From NCBI GenBank assembly GCA_030704615.1, contig CM060732.1, positions 78,942,171-79,006,170 on the forward strand: 64,000 nucleotides of DNA, read 5' to 3'. The notes below the pieces were generated by a model. It had not been told where the DNA came from and did not search any database. It worked only from the letters and a program-made list of their open reading frames with translations. Both the position numbers and the translations under genes were made by a program. Shown one piece after another: positions 10,893 through 21,272 of this stretch (its first letter is position 1; each line of letters begins with the position of its first letter). The stretch is from Takakia lepidozioides. Its lineage: Eukaryota; Streptophyta; Takakiopsida; Takakiales; Takakiaceae.

Positions 10893-11014
10893 CCCGCATA
10901 AATGACTTTGACCAGTAGTTCGGAGCGGAGGGAACCATGAAGAGGGTCCTGTACAGGTTCGTGAATTCATTTTTTCTGTTTGAAATTTATCTTTGGCAAC
11001 CAGTAGACAGGCAA

Positions 11015-11070
11015 TTTGTGGGCATCCAAAACTGCATGCACCAACGCACACAATTTTAGAGGGCTACAAA
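11015..11070. repeat. palindrome H4, core TGC-ACCAAC-GCA
   Basis: Imperfect symmetric hairpin centred at 11042.5; the left half GCATCCAAAACTGCATGC pairs with most of the right half. It lies in the methyltransferase relic. Confidence 0.65.
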
Positions 11071-11273
11071 CTCAGGTGTGTTTTCTCCTCCATCATGAAT
11101 TTAATTGCTTCGGTGGCTGTTCTTGCTGCCTGTCAGGGTGTTCTCAAACGTTAGGGACAATCTAACACATCTGCCGAGAATGGGATATCTTTGTGCATAT
11201 GGAACCCTTTGTTTTGTCTTATTTGCTTGTGTTGCGTTGTGGGGTAGTGGATTTCGGTTGCCTCATACTCATG

Positions 11274-11329
11274 TGTGTTTGCACCCCCAAATTGTGTGCA
11301 TCGACGCATGCATTTTGGGAGGGCCAAAC
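11274..11329. repeat. palindrome H5, core TGCA-TCGA-CGCA
   Basis: The arms TTTGCACCCCCAAATTG and AATTTTGGGAGGGCCAAA flank the core TGCATCGACGCA, centred at 11302.5. Outer arms differ from those of H1 and H2 but remain complementary to each other. Confidence 0.75.
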
Positions 11330-11379
11330 TCCCTGCTGTTTTGCGTCCATGGTCTAAAAGTGTACCTCATTTGTTTTGT

Positions 11380-11890
11380 AGGTATATCAAGAACGTGCTC
11401 ATTCTAGGGAAAAACCTCAGTAAGTAACCTGCCTTCATCAACTTGTGGTCTGACTCCTCTAACAACCAGACCATGTACATGGCAGCCATCCTCAGGGACT
11501 ACGGGAGATATCAACTGAAGGACTGCTGTTGGTATCTTGATATACCCAAATCAGATTGCCCCTGGTATGAGTTGCAGACATGGAATCAGAACGACAATGC
11601 AGAGTCGTTGGCCCCTCTATAAACGGACAAGGAATTGCATGAGAGGAATCTGCGGAACGTCGCTGAGAAGGAACCCGCAGCCAATAAAACTCTTGCAAGA
11701 GGGAAGGGAAGGGAAAGGGAAAGGGTCCAAAGGACAAAGGGAAGGAGAAGGCCACCCTAGGGGAGGCTGCAAAGGTGATGCAGCGCAAACCCCAATTGCA
11801 AACAAAGAACGAAACGGAAGGGGAAGTTTGAGCCATACGACGCAGTTGAGCATCCATCAAGAATCCACCGATAATGTAAATGCGAGCTTG
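11380..11890 (+). pseudogene. middle exons of the ParB-methyltransferase relic (tentative)
   Basis: A GTAG|GTATATC-type acceptor leads into YIKNVLILGKNL and a CTCA|GTAAGTA donor. Beyond it is an open run with LWSDSSNNQTMYMAAILRDY and CCWYLDIPKSDCPWYELQTW, up to a TAA at 11620. A Lys/Arg/Gly-rich stretch follows, broken by further stops and frame changes to about 11870. It matches no family I know. Strand, position and splice-like boundaries suggest it links the ParB-like and methyltransferase halves. The run is shorter and more damaged than either neighbour, so exon limits are approximate. Confidence 0.4.
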
Positions 11891-12442
11891 TGAACGTTTT
11901 CATTCCTTGCCATGATAGAGAGCAGGAAATCTGGTTACACTGGAGAACCCTCTCGAACTTGGGGCAAGCTGTGTGCATTTCTTGAGTTGGTAAGCCAATT
12001 TTCCTTGTTTGTTATATTTTCCATTTTGGATTGTGATTTAATTTTTGCCTTCTGTCTGTTTTCAGGTTTTTGAAGGGCAGTGTTGGGTGAATGGTACTCA
12101 GAAACTGTATGGTGCAGACATGGTGATTGTGGACATTCCAGATGGGCAGCCAGTACCGGACATTCTCCCCACTGCACTTGCCCAACATGGAATGCATTTG
12201 ACAAGAGGTATTGGCGGTGGGTCTTTTCATTTTGCAATTTTTTTTATCGGATGCAGGGGTTCTTGTTATGATCCAGTTCATCACTATGAAATGTTGACGG
12301 GAGCTTGCAAGCTATCTCAAGGCCTCAGAGATGAAGATCATCAAAACGTGGAATGGTGTGAACAATATGTACTTGACAAAGGGTGACTGTCCGGGACAAA
12401 TGGTAATCGACCTTCTCTTGCCTGCTTCATTTCAAGTGCAAG

Positions 12443-12494
12443 TTCACCCCTCCGGAAATGAGTGCGTCAACGCACTCAATTTCGGAGGGTTGAA
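12443..12494. repeat. palindrome H6, core TGCG-TCAA-CGCA
   Basis: The left arm TTCACCCCTCCGGAAATGAG and the matching right arm flank the consensus core TGCGTCAACGCA, centred at 12468.5, with four to five mismatched positions. It lies in the intron between the methyltransferase exons ending 12402 and starting 12559. Confidence 0.88.
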
Positions 12495-13439
12495 GCACTA
12501 TTCTTTTGAGATGTTGTGTGCATTCACTCATATGTGCTTCATGTTGTCTTGTGTGCAGACCCGCATTTTTTAAGCCGTCCGCCTCGTCAGGTGCATCCTG
12601 CTTCGACTCCCGCAATAGTGAAGGAGTTCAGGCTTCATGGGGGACGTTATTTCATCAACGACAAGTTTGATCCAGTGGTGGACGACATGCACTACAATTA
12701 CGTGGATTCCAATGTGTGCTTGCGAAAATCCAATTCCACACCATGGAGAGGGGCCAAGGAGAAGAGCCCAGCTTTTATTCAAACAATTGTAGAGACTTGT
12801 TCCCATCCCGGGGCGCGCATTGTGGACCTCACTCTTGGAACATGTGCACCCCGATCCTACTGTGGTGTTTGTTCTTGTTGCAGAGTTTGTTACATCGTCC
12901 TAACAGTACTCTGTCTTGCAGGAGCTTCGTACCATGCTTGCAAGGCAGCGGGCAGGCATTTGTTTGGTATGAAAGGGGATGCGGCCATTTTCAGTGACCT
13001 CCTCCATAACTTGGAAGGGCCAGCGCCTGCCGCCCAACAACAGGAGGGTATAGTGCTTGTCGATATCAACGAGGGGGATGACAAAGCCCTGGACAACGAT
13101 TTCGCATGTGAGTAAGTTGATTTTCTGTAAGCATCCGAGTTCTCCTACGCAAAATCCCCCCCCCCCCCTTTTATCTTTTATGGTAGCTAATGCAATGCAT
13201 GTACTTTGGGTGGCAGGATATTGGAAGCTATTCCTTTGCTCGACGTCTCTCTACTTCAGAGTGACTTGTGGTGCAGCCCTCCACGTTCATACATCCTACC
13301 CGACTACGCGGAGGCCATTGCTCGTCAACATAGTTTCATGTTATCTCCTCCATGTGCTCAGAAGCACAACATGCACCTCGGAGCTCGGGTTTTCGTCGAT
13401 GATATTGCCCAAGTTTCAGGGGATAGTTGTAGTGACTGA

Positions 13440-13751
13440 AATACCAACTTCATCATTTTTTTGGTTCTCGTGATGTTGTGAGTTTCAGACATTTTGTGTC
13501 CCTCCAAAATTTGTAATAAAATTTGTGTCTGTTCGTGATAATGTCGTTGAACGATGGATTCTCATTTTCATGCCATGTATGCATTTACAACAGTGGCTTC
13601 TATGCACTTCATACAGTGAACAGTTCATGGCTTGTAGGCATTGATTGTAATGTACAGTAAACAGCTGTTTGTTTGAGTCTCTCATTCGCATCATTCTGGG
13701 AATCTGCATGAGCAAAGGGTTTAAGGTGCAAGCCTAGGGGATGATGTATGT
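13440..13751. other. 3' region of the methyltransferase relic
   Basis: No clear exon is seen between the stop at 13437-13439 and the basic-tail exon. The sequence is either an intron or the 3' UTR of a shorter gene. Confidence 0.35.
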
Positions 13752-14164
13752 ATGGACTCTCGGGTTCAACGCAAGTTCAAGGGCAACATCCTGATGCCTA
13801 ACATTGATTATGGGTCAAACAAGAAGACAAGGTAGTTGTTTCGTCAATTTTTGTTACACAATGTGAAAGACCCAGAACTCCTCCTCATGCACAAACGGGA
13901 GCCAAATTCATTTTCTATGTTGTTGTCTAATAGGTCGGAAAGTTGCACTGCTGTCGTAAGAGAGATGAGCACATTTCTACCTCACTGGCAGGGGCAGCAG
14001 GACGCATTAGAGTCTAAACCATGTTTAGGGTGGTCATGTGGTGCGTTGCAGGAAGTATAGTGCTGAAATGGCTCACAATGTGTCGACACTGAAGAAGAAA
14101 GCTAAAATGGAGCGTGCTGCACACCAGAATGTTGCAGTAACTAGTGGGACAAAGTCATAAAATG

Positions 14165-14375
14165 AAAGATCAACGACGCAATGGCGTGAGCGTGCGAGCG
14201 TACGCTCACGCAGGAGTGACGTGACATGAGCGTACGCTCACGCCAGCTGACGTGGCGTGAGCATGCACCCACGTTGACGTGGCGTGAGCATGATATCAGC
14301 AGGCTGAAATGGCGACAAATGCTGATGTGGCACTGCGCCGTCATCTGCTACGTCAGCATGAACATGCGCCGCCTA
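14165..14375. repeat. cluster of GACGTGGCGTGAGC repeats with GAGCGTACGCTC palindromes
   Basis: GTGAGCG and GACGTGGCGTGAGCATG recur four to five times. Two perfect GAGCGTACGCTC palindromes occur near 14195 and 14230, and CCACGTTGACGTGG lies near 14270. The stretch ends in CCTATAACCGAGGATGG. It is related to the 17-kb modules. Confidence 0.75.
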
Positions 14376-14867
14376 TAACCGAGGATGGTCCTATGACCGT
14401 GGGATTAATGCAGGGAATCCTTGGCTGAATACAATGAAGACTACCATGGGGCCTACAATTGTAGCATCCAACATTGTGCAATTACAAAATGTTTGTTTCA
14501 CTTTTACAATTACAAAGACGAAAAAATATCCTCACAAAGTATGCGCCATAGAGGCTACCACGGGAAGACCTTGCTCCCTCCCCAAATAACAATGAGAGTT
14601 AAGATCATCTTCAAAAGATGATTGCAGTGCATAACGACAGGAAAACATGTAGACTTCGAAAGGTGCAATGATGCATGTGCTTTTAAAAATTGCCACTCAG
14701 AGCTCACTTAGTATAGTTGGAAGCATAATGGAGGGATAAGGGACGCCATAACATTGCACCGCCGACGATGTTGCAAACGAATTGATTTGAATTGAATTTC
14801 CTTGACAATGTTGCAAATTGCACATTTCATAGCATGGTCGTCCACATACCACATTGCATAGCAGATG
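14376..14867. other. spacer without a gene
   Basis: The stretch lies between the GTGAGC repeat cluster and the SWIM-finger relic. No domain-bearing frame was seen on either strand. Confidence 0.35.
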
Positions 14868-15720
14868 CTACCTATGTGTTGTATCCCGCTGCAATAGAGT
14901 ATCGACCTCGTTGAAACTCAGAGTGGCCTGGTGAACGAAGTTGTCACGTTTGGGATCGCAAACCATCATCTTCAAAAATATGAAATACAAATGTTTGCAG
15001 GGTATGAATTTACATCTCTTGCCCAAACTGGTTGATAACATATTCACAAAATCAGGACATGTGCAATTGGGGAAATTGGAAACTGTGATGTCGTAGGTCC
15101 TGTCATAAACCACAGATGTCGAAGTGATCATTGTGTACACCCGACCATATCCTGGATCGGGCACTTCCGTGGTGCTTGCAACACGAGCTTGGAGCATTCT
15201 TGCGGACTCCACTTTGCCGAAGTGTTCAGCGGTTGGAGGGAAACGCCGAACCAGCTTTCCATCTTGTTTGGTTGGCCACAAGTGAGGATTTGTCAAAGGG
15301 ACCCGAGAGGATGCAGAAGTAGAAGCACATGCATGCAGTTGGGGTTGTCGGCACCATCTCAGGATATAGATGAAGTGCATTTTTCGAAATTAGTTGCCCT
15401 GATCGCTGTACATTTCAGACAAGACCCTGCACTTGTGCGTTCTATGTAGTAAACATGGTCGGGGCATGTGGACTCCAGCACATCAAGGGGGTAGTTTATC
15501 TCCTGCATCATTTCATTGGCACTGTTTGATGCTCGAGCCTTCCGTCGTGTCGGAGGTTCCTACAGAATGGAGGTTCCGGACATCGATCTGTCATGCAGGG
15601 GAACATGAGGCTTCGAGAAGTTATCACGGTCTGCCCTGTGCGAATCAGAATCCGAGCCAGGTGGGGTGTTCAATTTCCTCTTACAGGAGCCGAATCTCTC
15701 ATCCCCTTCAAGATGTGAAA
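14868..15720 (-). pseudogene. SWIM zinc-finger protein relic
   Basis: An open frame of 170 codons (15380-14868, minus) contains NFPNCTCPDFVNML, a spacer, and KRCKFIPCKHLYFIFLKMM. This is the CxC...CxH arrangement of SWIM zinc fingers, which bind DNA or protein and occur in MuDR/FAR1-like transposases and other plant proteins. After it comes a short tail (SFNEVDTLLQRD) and a stop. Upstream coding-like sequence (HLEGDERFGSCKRK, SANEMMQEINYPLDVLEST, AGSCLKCTAIRATNFEKC) is in a different frame, with stops near 15561 and 15370, so either an intron or frameshifts lie between. No DDE transposase core is visible, so a Mutator origin is only one option. It faces the methyltransferase relic tail to tail. 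Confidence 0.6.
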
Positions 15721-15774
15721 TTCTAGAAACAAGTGGCGTTCCCTGGGCATACAACAAAAAAACAAAAAAAAAAC

Positions 15775-16985
15775 AAAAAAAACAGAAGTGATGATCGGCG
15801 GTACCGACAGAAGTGATGGTCGGCACCGACCATCGCATCCCCCCCAATGCCAAATGTCAAAAGTAACCTTAAATTTATTTTAAAAAATAAATAAAAAATC
15901 GGAAAGTGATGATCGGCGGCACCGACAGAAGTGATGGTCGGCACCGACCATCACATCCACCCAAATGCCGAATGTCAAAAGCCGAAGGAAAAAAAAAAAA
16001 AAAAAAAAAAAAACAGAAAGTGATGATCGGCGATATTGACAGAAGTGATGGTCAGCACCGACCATCGCATCCGCCCTAATGCCGAATGTCAAAAGCCAAA
16101 AAAAACGATCGGCGGCACTGACAGAAGTGATGGTCGGCACCGACCATCACATCCACCCAAATGCCGAATGTCAAAAGCAAAAAAATAAAAATAAAAAATA
16201 AAAAAACATAAAGTGATGATCGGCGATATTGACAGAAGTGATGGTCGGCACCGACCATCGCATCCGCCCTAATGCCGAATGTCAAAAGCCAAAAAAAAAG
16301 ATCGGCGGCACTGATAGAAGTGATGGTCGGCACCGACCATCACATCCACCCAAATGCCGAATGTCAAAAGCCAAAAAGCCAAAAAGCAAAAAAAAAAAAA
16401 AAAAAGAAACACGGAGAGTGGTGATCGGTAACTGAAGTGATGGTCGGCACCGATCATCACATCCACCCAAATGCTGAATGTCAAAAAAAAAAAAAAAAAA
16501 CGGAAAGTGATGATCGGCGGCACCGACAGAAGTGATTGTCGGCACCGACCATCGCATCCACCCAAATGCCGAATGTCAAGAGCCAATTTAAAGTTAAAAT
16601 TAATTTAATAATAATAATTTAAAAAAAAAACAGAAAATGATGATCAGCGGCACCAACAGAAGTGATGGTCGATGCTGACCATCACATCCACCCAAATGCC
16701 GAATGTCCCAAAAAAAAAAACAAAAAAAACAGAGAGTGATGATCGGCGGCACCGACAGATGTGATGGTGGGCACCCAAATGCCGAATGAAAGAAAAGTAT
16801 TTTTTTTAAAGAAAAAAATAAAAATCGGCTGCACTGACAGAAGTGATGGCTGGCCCGATCATCACATCCACCAAAATGCCAAATATCAAAAGCAAAAAAT
16901 AAAATAAAAATTAATAAACAAACTAGAAGTAATGATCGGCACCAATCATCACATCCACCCAAATGCCGAATGTCAAATGCAAATG
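15775..16985. repeat. minisatellite array, about 11 copies of a ~78-115-bp unit
   Basis: Each unit runs AGTGATGATCGGCGGCACCG, ACAGAAGTGATGGTCGGCAC, CGACCATCACATCCACCCAA, ATGCCGAATGTCAAAAGCC and then an A-rich spacer of variable length. GATGGTCGG-CA-CCGACCATC is a 20-bp hairpin sequence with 9-bp perfect arms. Palindrome positions are about 15817, 15932, 16047, 16129, 16243, 16321, 16439, 16533 and 16662, with weaker ones to 16940. Two unit lengths alternate, giving a higher-order pattern. Long open frames on both strands come from the repeats and are not genes. Confidence 0.92.
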
Positions 16986-17009
16986 CAAATGCAAAAAAAA
17001 AAAAAACAG

Positions 17010-17228
17010 TCTACGGCTACCAATTCCGCGGCTATAGGCCCCTTTCTCCCTGTTCTGTCCGCGGTCATAGGTATGCCCGTGGACATGACATGGTGAGGCG
17101 TAACGTGGCGTCAACCACGCTGGCGAAGACTGCTGACGTTGCGTCGAACCCTTGAGCCAATGTGGCGAGAACTGGTGACGTGGCGTGAGCTTGGCCGCGC
17201 TCACACGCTCACGCGGAGGCATCCCCCA
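17010..17228 (+). repeat. GC-rich module A (full copy 1)
   Basis: Order: CGCGGCTATAGGCC, TCTGTCCGCGGTCATAGG, GACATGACATGG, GTGGCGTCAACCAC, then GACGTGGCGTGAGCTTGGCC, GCGCTCACACGCTCACGCGG and AGGCATCCCCCA. The last block is nearly identical to 17866-17917. Contains inverted GTGAGC/GCTCAC motifs. Confidence 0.8.
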
Positions 17229-17759
17229 TGAAAGATCTGTCTCACATATGATGTGTTGTCTTATTCTACGTTGCTGTCATCAGTCTATCTTTCCCCAAAT
17301 GACAGACATTCATTAAATCTTATCATGTGCTTCATGAGGGATTTTCTATAATTTCTAATGTTTGTGCAAATGACATTGATCGTTGTGCTTGGTTTACATA
17401 AATGTTAGAATGGCATCCTCGTTGAACATTCATCCACTCTCTTATTCATTCACGATATTCCATCCTCATTTGTCCACAACTTCTCATCCACATTCATCCA
17501 TATTCGCAACGTCCCATCAACATTGGCTCTCCTTCATCCTCATTAATTCATCCACACCCATTCTAGACTAATGATAGCAACGTAGAATACCACATTAGCA
17601 TGATATTAATTCATCTGATGACCATTGTAGACTGATGACCCGGACATTAATTCATCCACAACCATTTAAGTCTCTGCAAACACTATCATTCACCAACATT
17701 CACCAACATTCAGCTCTCTTCTGCACTTCGCCTCGTTGCCCACACATGGTTCCATGTTT
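17229..17759. repeat. CATTCATCCACA-rich low-complexity stretch
   Basis: Irregular repeats of CATTCATCCAC, CATCCTCATT and TTCACCAACATT dominate from about 17420 to 17720. No gene seen. Confidence 0.5.
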
Positions 17760-17919
17760 GCCGAATGCGCAAGTCCGCGACTATAGGCGTTTGTCTGTTC
17801 GGTCCGCGGTTATAGGCCAATGCCTATGAAAATGACGTGGCGTGGCATGACGTGGCAAGAACTGTTGACGTGGCGTGAGCTTGGCTGCGCTCACACGCTC
17901 ACGCGGAAGCATCCCCCAA
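17760..17919 (+). repeat. GC-rich module A (full copy 2)
   Basis: Same order as copy 1 at 17010-17228 but shorter: GCGACTATAGGCGTTTGTCT, GGTCCGCGGTTATAGGCC, TGACGTGGCAAGAACTGTTG, ACGTGGCGTGAGCTTGGC, GCGCTCACACGCTCACGCGG, AAGCATCCCCCA. It passes directly into the dispersed repeat modules. Confidence 0.8.
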
Positions 17920-18300
17920 GTGCAATCTCCAGTGTCCAATGTCATCTAAGTCCAAGTGCAATCCCCTACCCTATGTATCCAGAGACTCCGCAGTTTAGGA
18001 GATCTCCACATCATTGTTCCAGGAAAGCCCTGCACTTTGCTATTTTTGCAATCTCCCCTGTGGAAGCTTCCTATATTGAGATATCCAATCATTGTGCAAG
18101 GAAAGGCTACTTTGCTATTTTTCACGAATTTCAAGCGAGCAAAAATACTTGAAATTTAACATCTCCCGCACTGCAAGTCCAAAAATTATGAGACCAAGTT
18201 GATGCACCCCTCCTCATCGAGGGCTTTCGAACGACACCAGCACCAGGGCTGGGCCCTGCGGTTTGGGAGATCTCAATGATACTACAAAACAAAACAAATT
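17920..18300. repeat. dispersed repeat modules, second cluster
   Basis: Diverged copies of modules 1 and 2 of the 4976-7230 cluster: CAAGTGCAATCTCCAGTGTC, TTTGCTATTTTTCACGAATT, CATCGAGGGCTTTCGAACG and GGTTTGGGAGATCTCAATGA appear in the same order. Confidence 0.7.
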
Positions 18301-19209
18301 GCCTCGCTTCATATATTGATGACATAATAAAAATACAAGTTCTCATATAACTGAGTAGTATAAAAGTATGTCCATCCCCTTAATACTAAACTAAACAGTA
18401 CTAAACAGTAAACTATGCTACTTGGAAGTATAGCTGAACCGCGGCCAACCCTTGTTGCGCATTTGTGTGTCTGTGCCGTATGCTATCAATATTCCACAAA
18501 AATAAATCGTACAGGGCCTACCTAGCCCTTGCATTCACTCACCAAAATTGAGTTAGAAAAAAATCCCCATTACATTAGTACAATATTCACAATGAAATGG
18601 GATTTTTTGCTTTAACCAACCAATTTAAGGGTTTTCTTTTTCTTTTTTTTATGTGTGATTTTTCCACATATTCTTGGGAAAATTATCATGTTTGGGTTGG
18701 AGCTTTTAATTCAAGGGGAGTTTCATAACACAAAGTTTGAAACATAGACTATGTATCCCATATTTGGAGAGTTTGGGAACGTTGGCAAACCGGACACAGT
18801 GGGAACAACCAATCGCATGGGATAGCGGGAGGCTTGGAGAGGAAGGAAGTGGCTCGACTGGACGTATACACATGTACGCCTACGCTCTATCAGACCCAAA
18901 ATCAGTTACGTAGTGGCAAGCTGACCACTTTCAATCTTCCTTTTGTTGACTCTCTCTCCATGAAATTGAAACTGAAGAACACTTCTTCTATTGTCCTATA
19001 TACTAGGAGATCCGTGGGGTTAAGGCTGAAAGTGAAGTAATTGCTGTGTAGTGTAGGGTGCGTAGGAGTGGGGTGGTGTATTTTAACGGAAGTTTGAGGT
19101 TTAATTGAGAATTTGAATGTTGTGGCAATGTGCTCCCCCTCTCACACCAGTGGTAATGATAGTCAAAGGGGCAGTGTTCCATCCATGGTGACGAAGGGCT
19201 AAGAAGAGC
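18301..19209. other. intergenic stretch without a recognisable gene
   Basis: AT-rich, with poly-T near 18640. A 68-codon open frame at 18834-19040 has no recognisable domain. Confidence 0.35.
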
Positions 19210-20040
19210 AGTTCATATGACATGGGATATAGAGACATGTTTTAACATTCTACCAGGTGTGGACCCATATCCCTCAAGAGCCTATAGCCCTCAATTACAA
19301 CCAAACCACCAAGGCCAAGGTCTCCACATGTCCAATATTCGAAAAACTTCGCTTTGCCGCGCTCTGACAAATTTGGAAGGCATGCTGCCGATGGACTTTG
19401 AACAATGTCTCTTCTTCCTGTACAGGAATCCTTACTTGTATTTTCTATGACATTACTATTGAGGCTAAGCTGGCTTGGCAAAAATTATGTGCAGAAGCAG
19501 ACAGGAAACTCGAGCAAAAGACATCTCTCCTCGCCTCCTTCAGGCATCTTGGGGAAGAGGAGGAATCATTTGTTCTTCGGTCTCCCCTGACTTAGACTCC
19601 GCTGACATTAACTGGAAGCACATTAGGAGGGGGTCTAAGTCTAAGCTGATCTTCCTTAGATAGGCATCTTGTGCGTTCTACCCTGCTCCTCGTGCCGTTC
19701 TGGCCCCTGCTCTTGTTGTTCATCATACAACACAGTTCCCCCTGTTCTAGGGCTACTCTCGGACCATCTGCTCTTCTCCGCTAGGAACTAATATGAGATT
19801 AGCTCTCTGCTTTTTAAGCAAATCTTGCTCTCCATTATGGGTTGGGTCTACCCAGGTTGCATGGGTAGCCAAGTCTATTTTCTACTCACTGTTCGTTGGA
19901 ATCTCCAACACGGTTCCCGTGTGTTAGGCCTCATGGCAATATGTAAGGGTTTAATTTTTTTCCCTTTAAGCAATAAAAGTATCAGGGCCTCTAACCCCTG
20001 TTTCTTAAAAAAACAAGAATATATATATTTGAAATGACCC
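19210..20040 (+). pseudogene. LINE 3' fragment with its tail
   Basis: EAKLAWQKLCAEADRKL near 19465 matches the C-terminal EARRAWAKLCADVQRD near 56470 of the large LINE. The sequence then runs through a decayed coding end (SADINWKHIRRGSKS, against INWKAHQANIKG) to a 3' UTR. The last part, AATAAAAGTATCAGGGCCTC near 19973 and an A-rich stretch, resembles AATAAAGTTGTCAGGGCCGC near 57298, a conserved LINE-tail-like motif. Only the 3' end is present. Confidence 0.6.
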
Positions 20041-20470
20041 ATTGAAACGCATTGAAATAACAATATGTGTACAATTGACACACCACCACAAGAGGATGCA
20101 ATGCAACACCTTACATCATTTTTTTTTTTGGGAAAAATAGGGCATCAATAAAAACTTAAACTACATTGGAAGCTAGAAAATAATGACATATACTCATATC
20201 TTAGGACAAAACCGCGCCAACAATCACAATAATTTCCTTAAGTATGTACAAGGTATCGGATAGAGCCCACCCCTGAACGGGGGCAGTACCCGCAAGGGGA
20301 AGGGGCTCTTATTAACGCTAGCTTCGGTTGGCGTCATGTAAATGTACATGGTAGCCAAACTGGTTTTAAGTCTCTTCTTCTACTTCTTACTGTGAAGCAC
20401 ATAAACCAATACCCTTGCATCTTTCCCTCTAAATTTTAGTTGAGACTCTAGGTGGCTATGTACATCTGAG
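20041..20470. other. intergenic stretch without a gene
   Basis: A poly-T run is near 20125. No coding or structural signal seen. Confidence 0.35.
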
Positions 20471-20715
20471 CACGAATAAAAAATTATAGTGTGCAGCGGA
20501 TTAATTTTTTTCGTGGCACATCTTTTTGTTGTATAGTAACTCACTAGCATCCAGTAACTTACTAGTAGCTGGTAAGTTCGTTACCCTCACTAAAAGCAGA
20601 TGCGAATCAAGAAGGTCAGTGAGATGATATGCTCAGGAAAAATGAGCATTCAAGAGTTGATAGGATGGGGGCTCTGGGGGGAGTGTTGTGATGCTTCAAC
20701 ATTGAAATCATCAGT
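20471..20715. repeat. uninterrupted copy of a repeat also found split at 56940-58320
   Basis: AAAAATTATAGTGTGCAGCG and CGTGGCACATCTTTTTGTTG lead directly into AGTAACTCACTAGCATCCAG, AGCTGGTAAGTTCGTTACCC and AGAAGGTCAGTGAGATGAT. The same order occurs at 56940-57000 and 58112-58320, but there about 1.1 kb of other DNA separates the first two blocks from the rest. Confidence 0.75.
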
Positions 20716-21272
20716 TCGTACATGAGCAGGTGAATGAGGTATCATAGGTGAATGGGGGACACCTTTGAGAGCAGTCAACAACTTTCTATTCTGACAGGTT
20801 GCAGTTACTTATTTAAAAAAGATTTAAACCAAGTGATAGTCATGTATATATACACAGGGTCTAAATTCATCAACAATTACAGCTTCAGTGCCAATGGATT
20901 TGGCAAGTGATTACAGATGTGTGTATTTTTTCGACATTGAGTGTGGTGGTCCTTTGCAAATGGTCAAAACATGCTGCAAAGTGTTTAGATGTTCAGCAAT
21001 GGATACTCCTAGGTAGTAGATTCTCCTTCCTGTAGCAGGACATAGGCTGAAAATGACTTATCAGATCAGGAAATGACACGAACAGAATTTGTATTACCTC
21101 CTTGACTACTGGCTCTACTAAGGAGGGGGCACTTTTCTGTAGTTGATTGAACTGCAACCTGTGCTTCTCAGTCATGAAGTATATAGTTGTGGTCTTCTTC
21201 CTAATGTTGACTAGTTCCCAGTTACTTACGATGACCTCCTGCCTGTGATCTACTAACCTTTTAGCTAGAATT
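20716..21272. other. 3' flank of the cyclophilin gene
   Basis: Downstream of the minus-strand cyclophilin stop. An open minus-strand run around 21110-21270 (LAKRLVDHRQEVIVSNWELV, then FMTEKHRLQFNQLQKSAPSL) is in a different frame from the last cyclophilin exon and ends at a possible donor (GAG|GTAATA). It may be 3' UTR, an alternative ending, or a remnant of something else. Confidence 0.35.

Larger units (their letters stand above)
11915..14160 (+). pseudogene. class-beta DNA methyltransferase half of the decayed gene
   Basis: Exons: about 11915-11989, 12066-12207, 12257-12402, 12559-12843, 12922-13111, 13217-13439, and possibly 13752-13831 plus 14052-14160. Motif order fits a class-beta amino-methyltransferase (N4-cytosine or N6-adenine type). 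First comes ADMVIVDIPDG, a motif IV-like strand; the family has [DNS]PP[YFW], so the catalytic site looks altered. Then VLVMIQFITMK. Then KSPAFIQTIVETCSHPGA and RIVDLTLGT, continuing in the next exon as ASYHACKAAGRHLFGMKGD, the motif X/I region that binds S-adenosylmethionine. Damage: a TGA at 12295-12297, a one-base phase mismatch between the exons ending 12402 and starting 12559, and a doubtful junction inside motif I. The exon ending 13439 has a stop; the last two exons encode a basic tail joined in phase. Several exons are long and open, so the family call is stronger than for the ParB half. Confidence 0.68.

Noticed and set aside
7685-14160. Bacterial contamination as the source of the ParB-methyltransferase sequence
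   Set aside because: The coding parts are split by GT-AG introns that hold repeats shared with the rest of the contig, so the sequence is resident in a eukaryotic genome.
15775-16985. CRISPR-like regular repeats and long open frames in both strands
   Set aside because: The repeats are contiguous minisatellite units with A-rich spacers of variable length, no unique spacers, no cas genes and a plant context. The open frames arise from the repeat.
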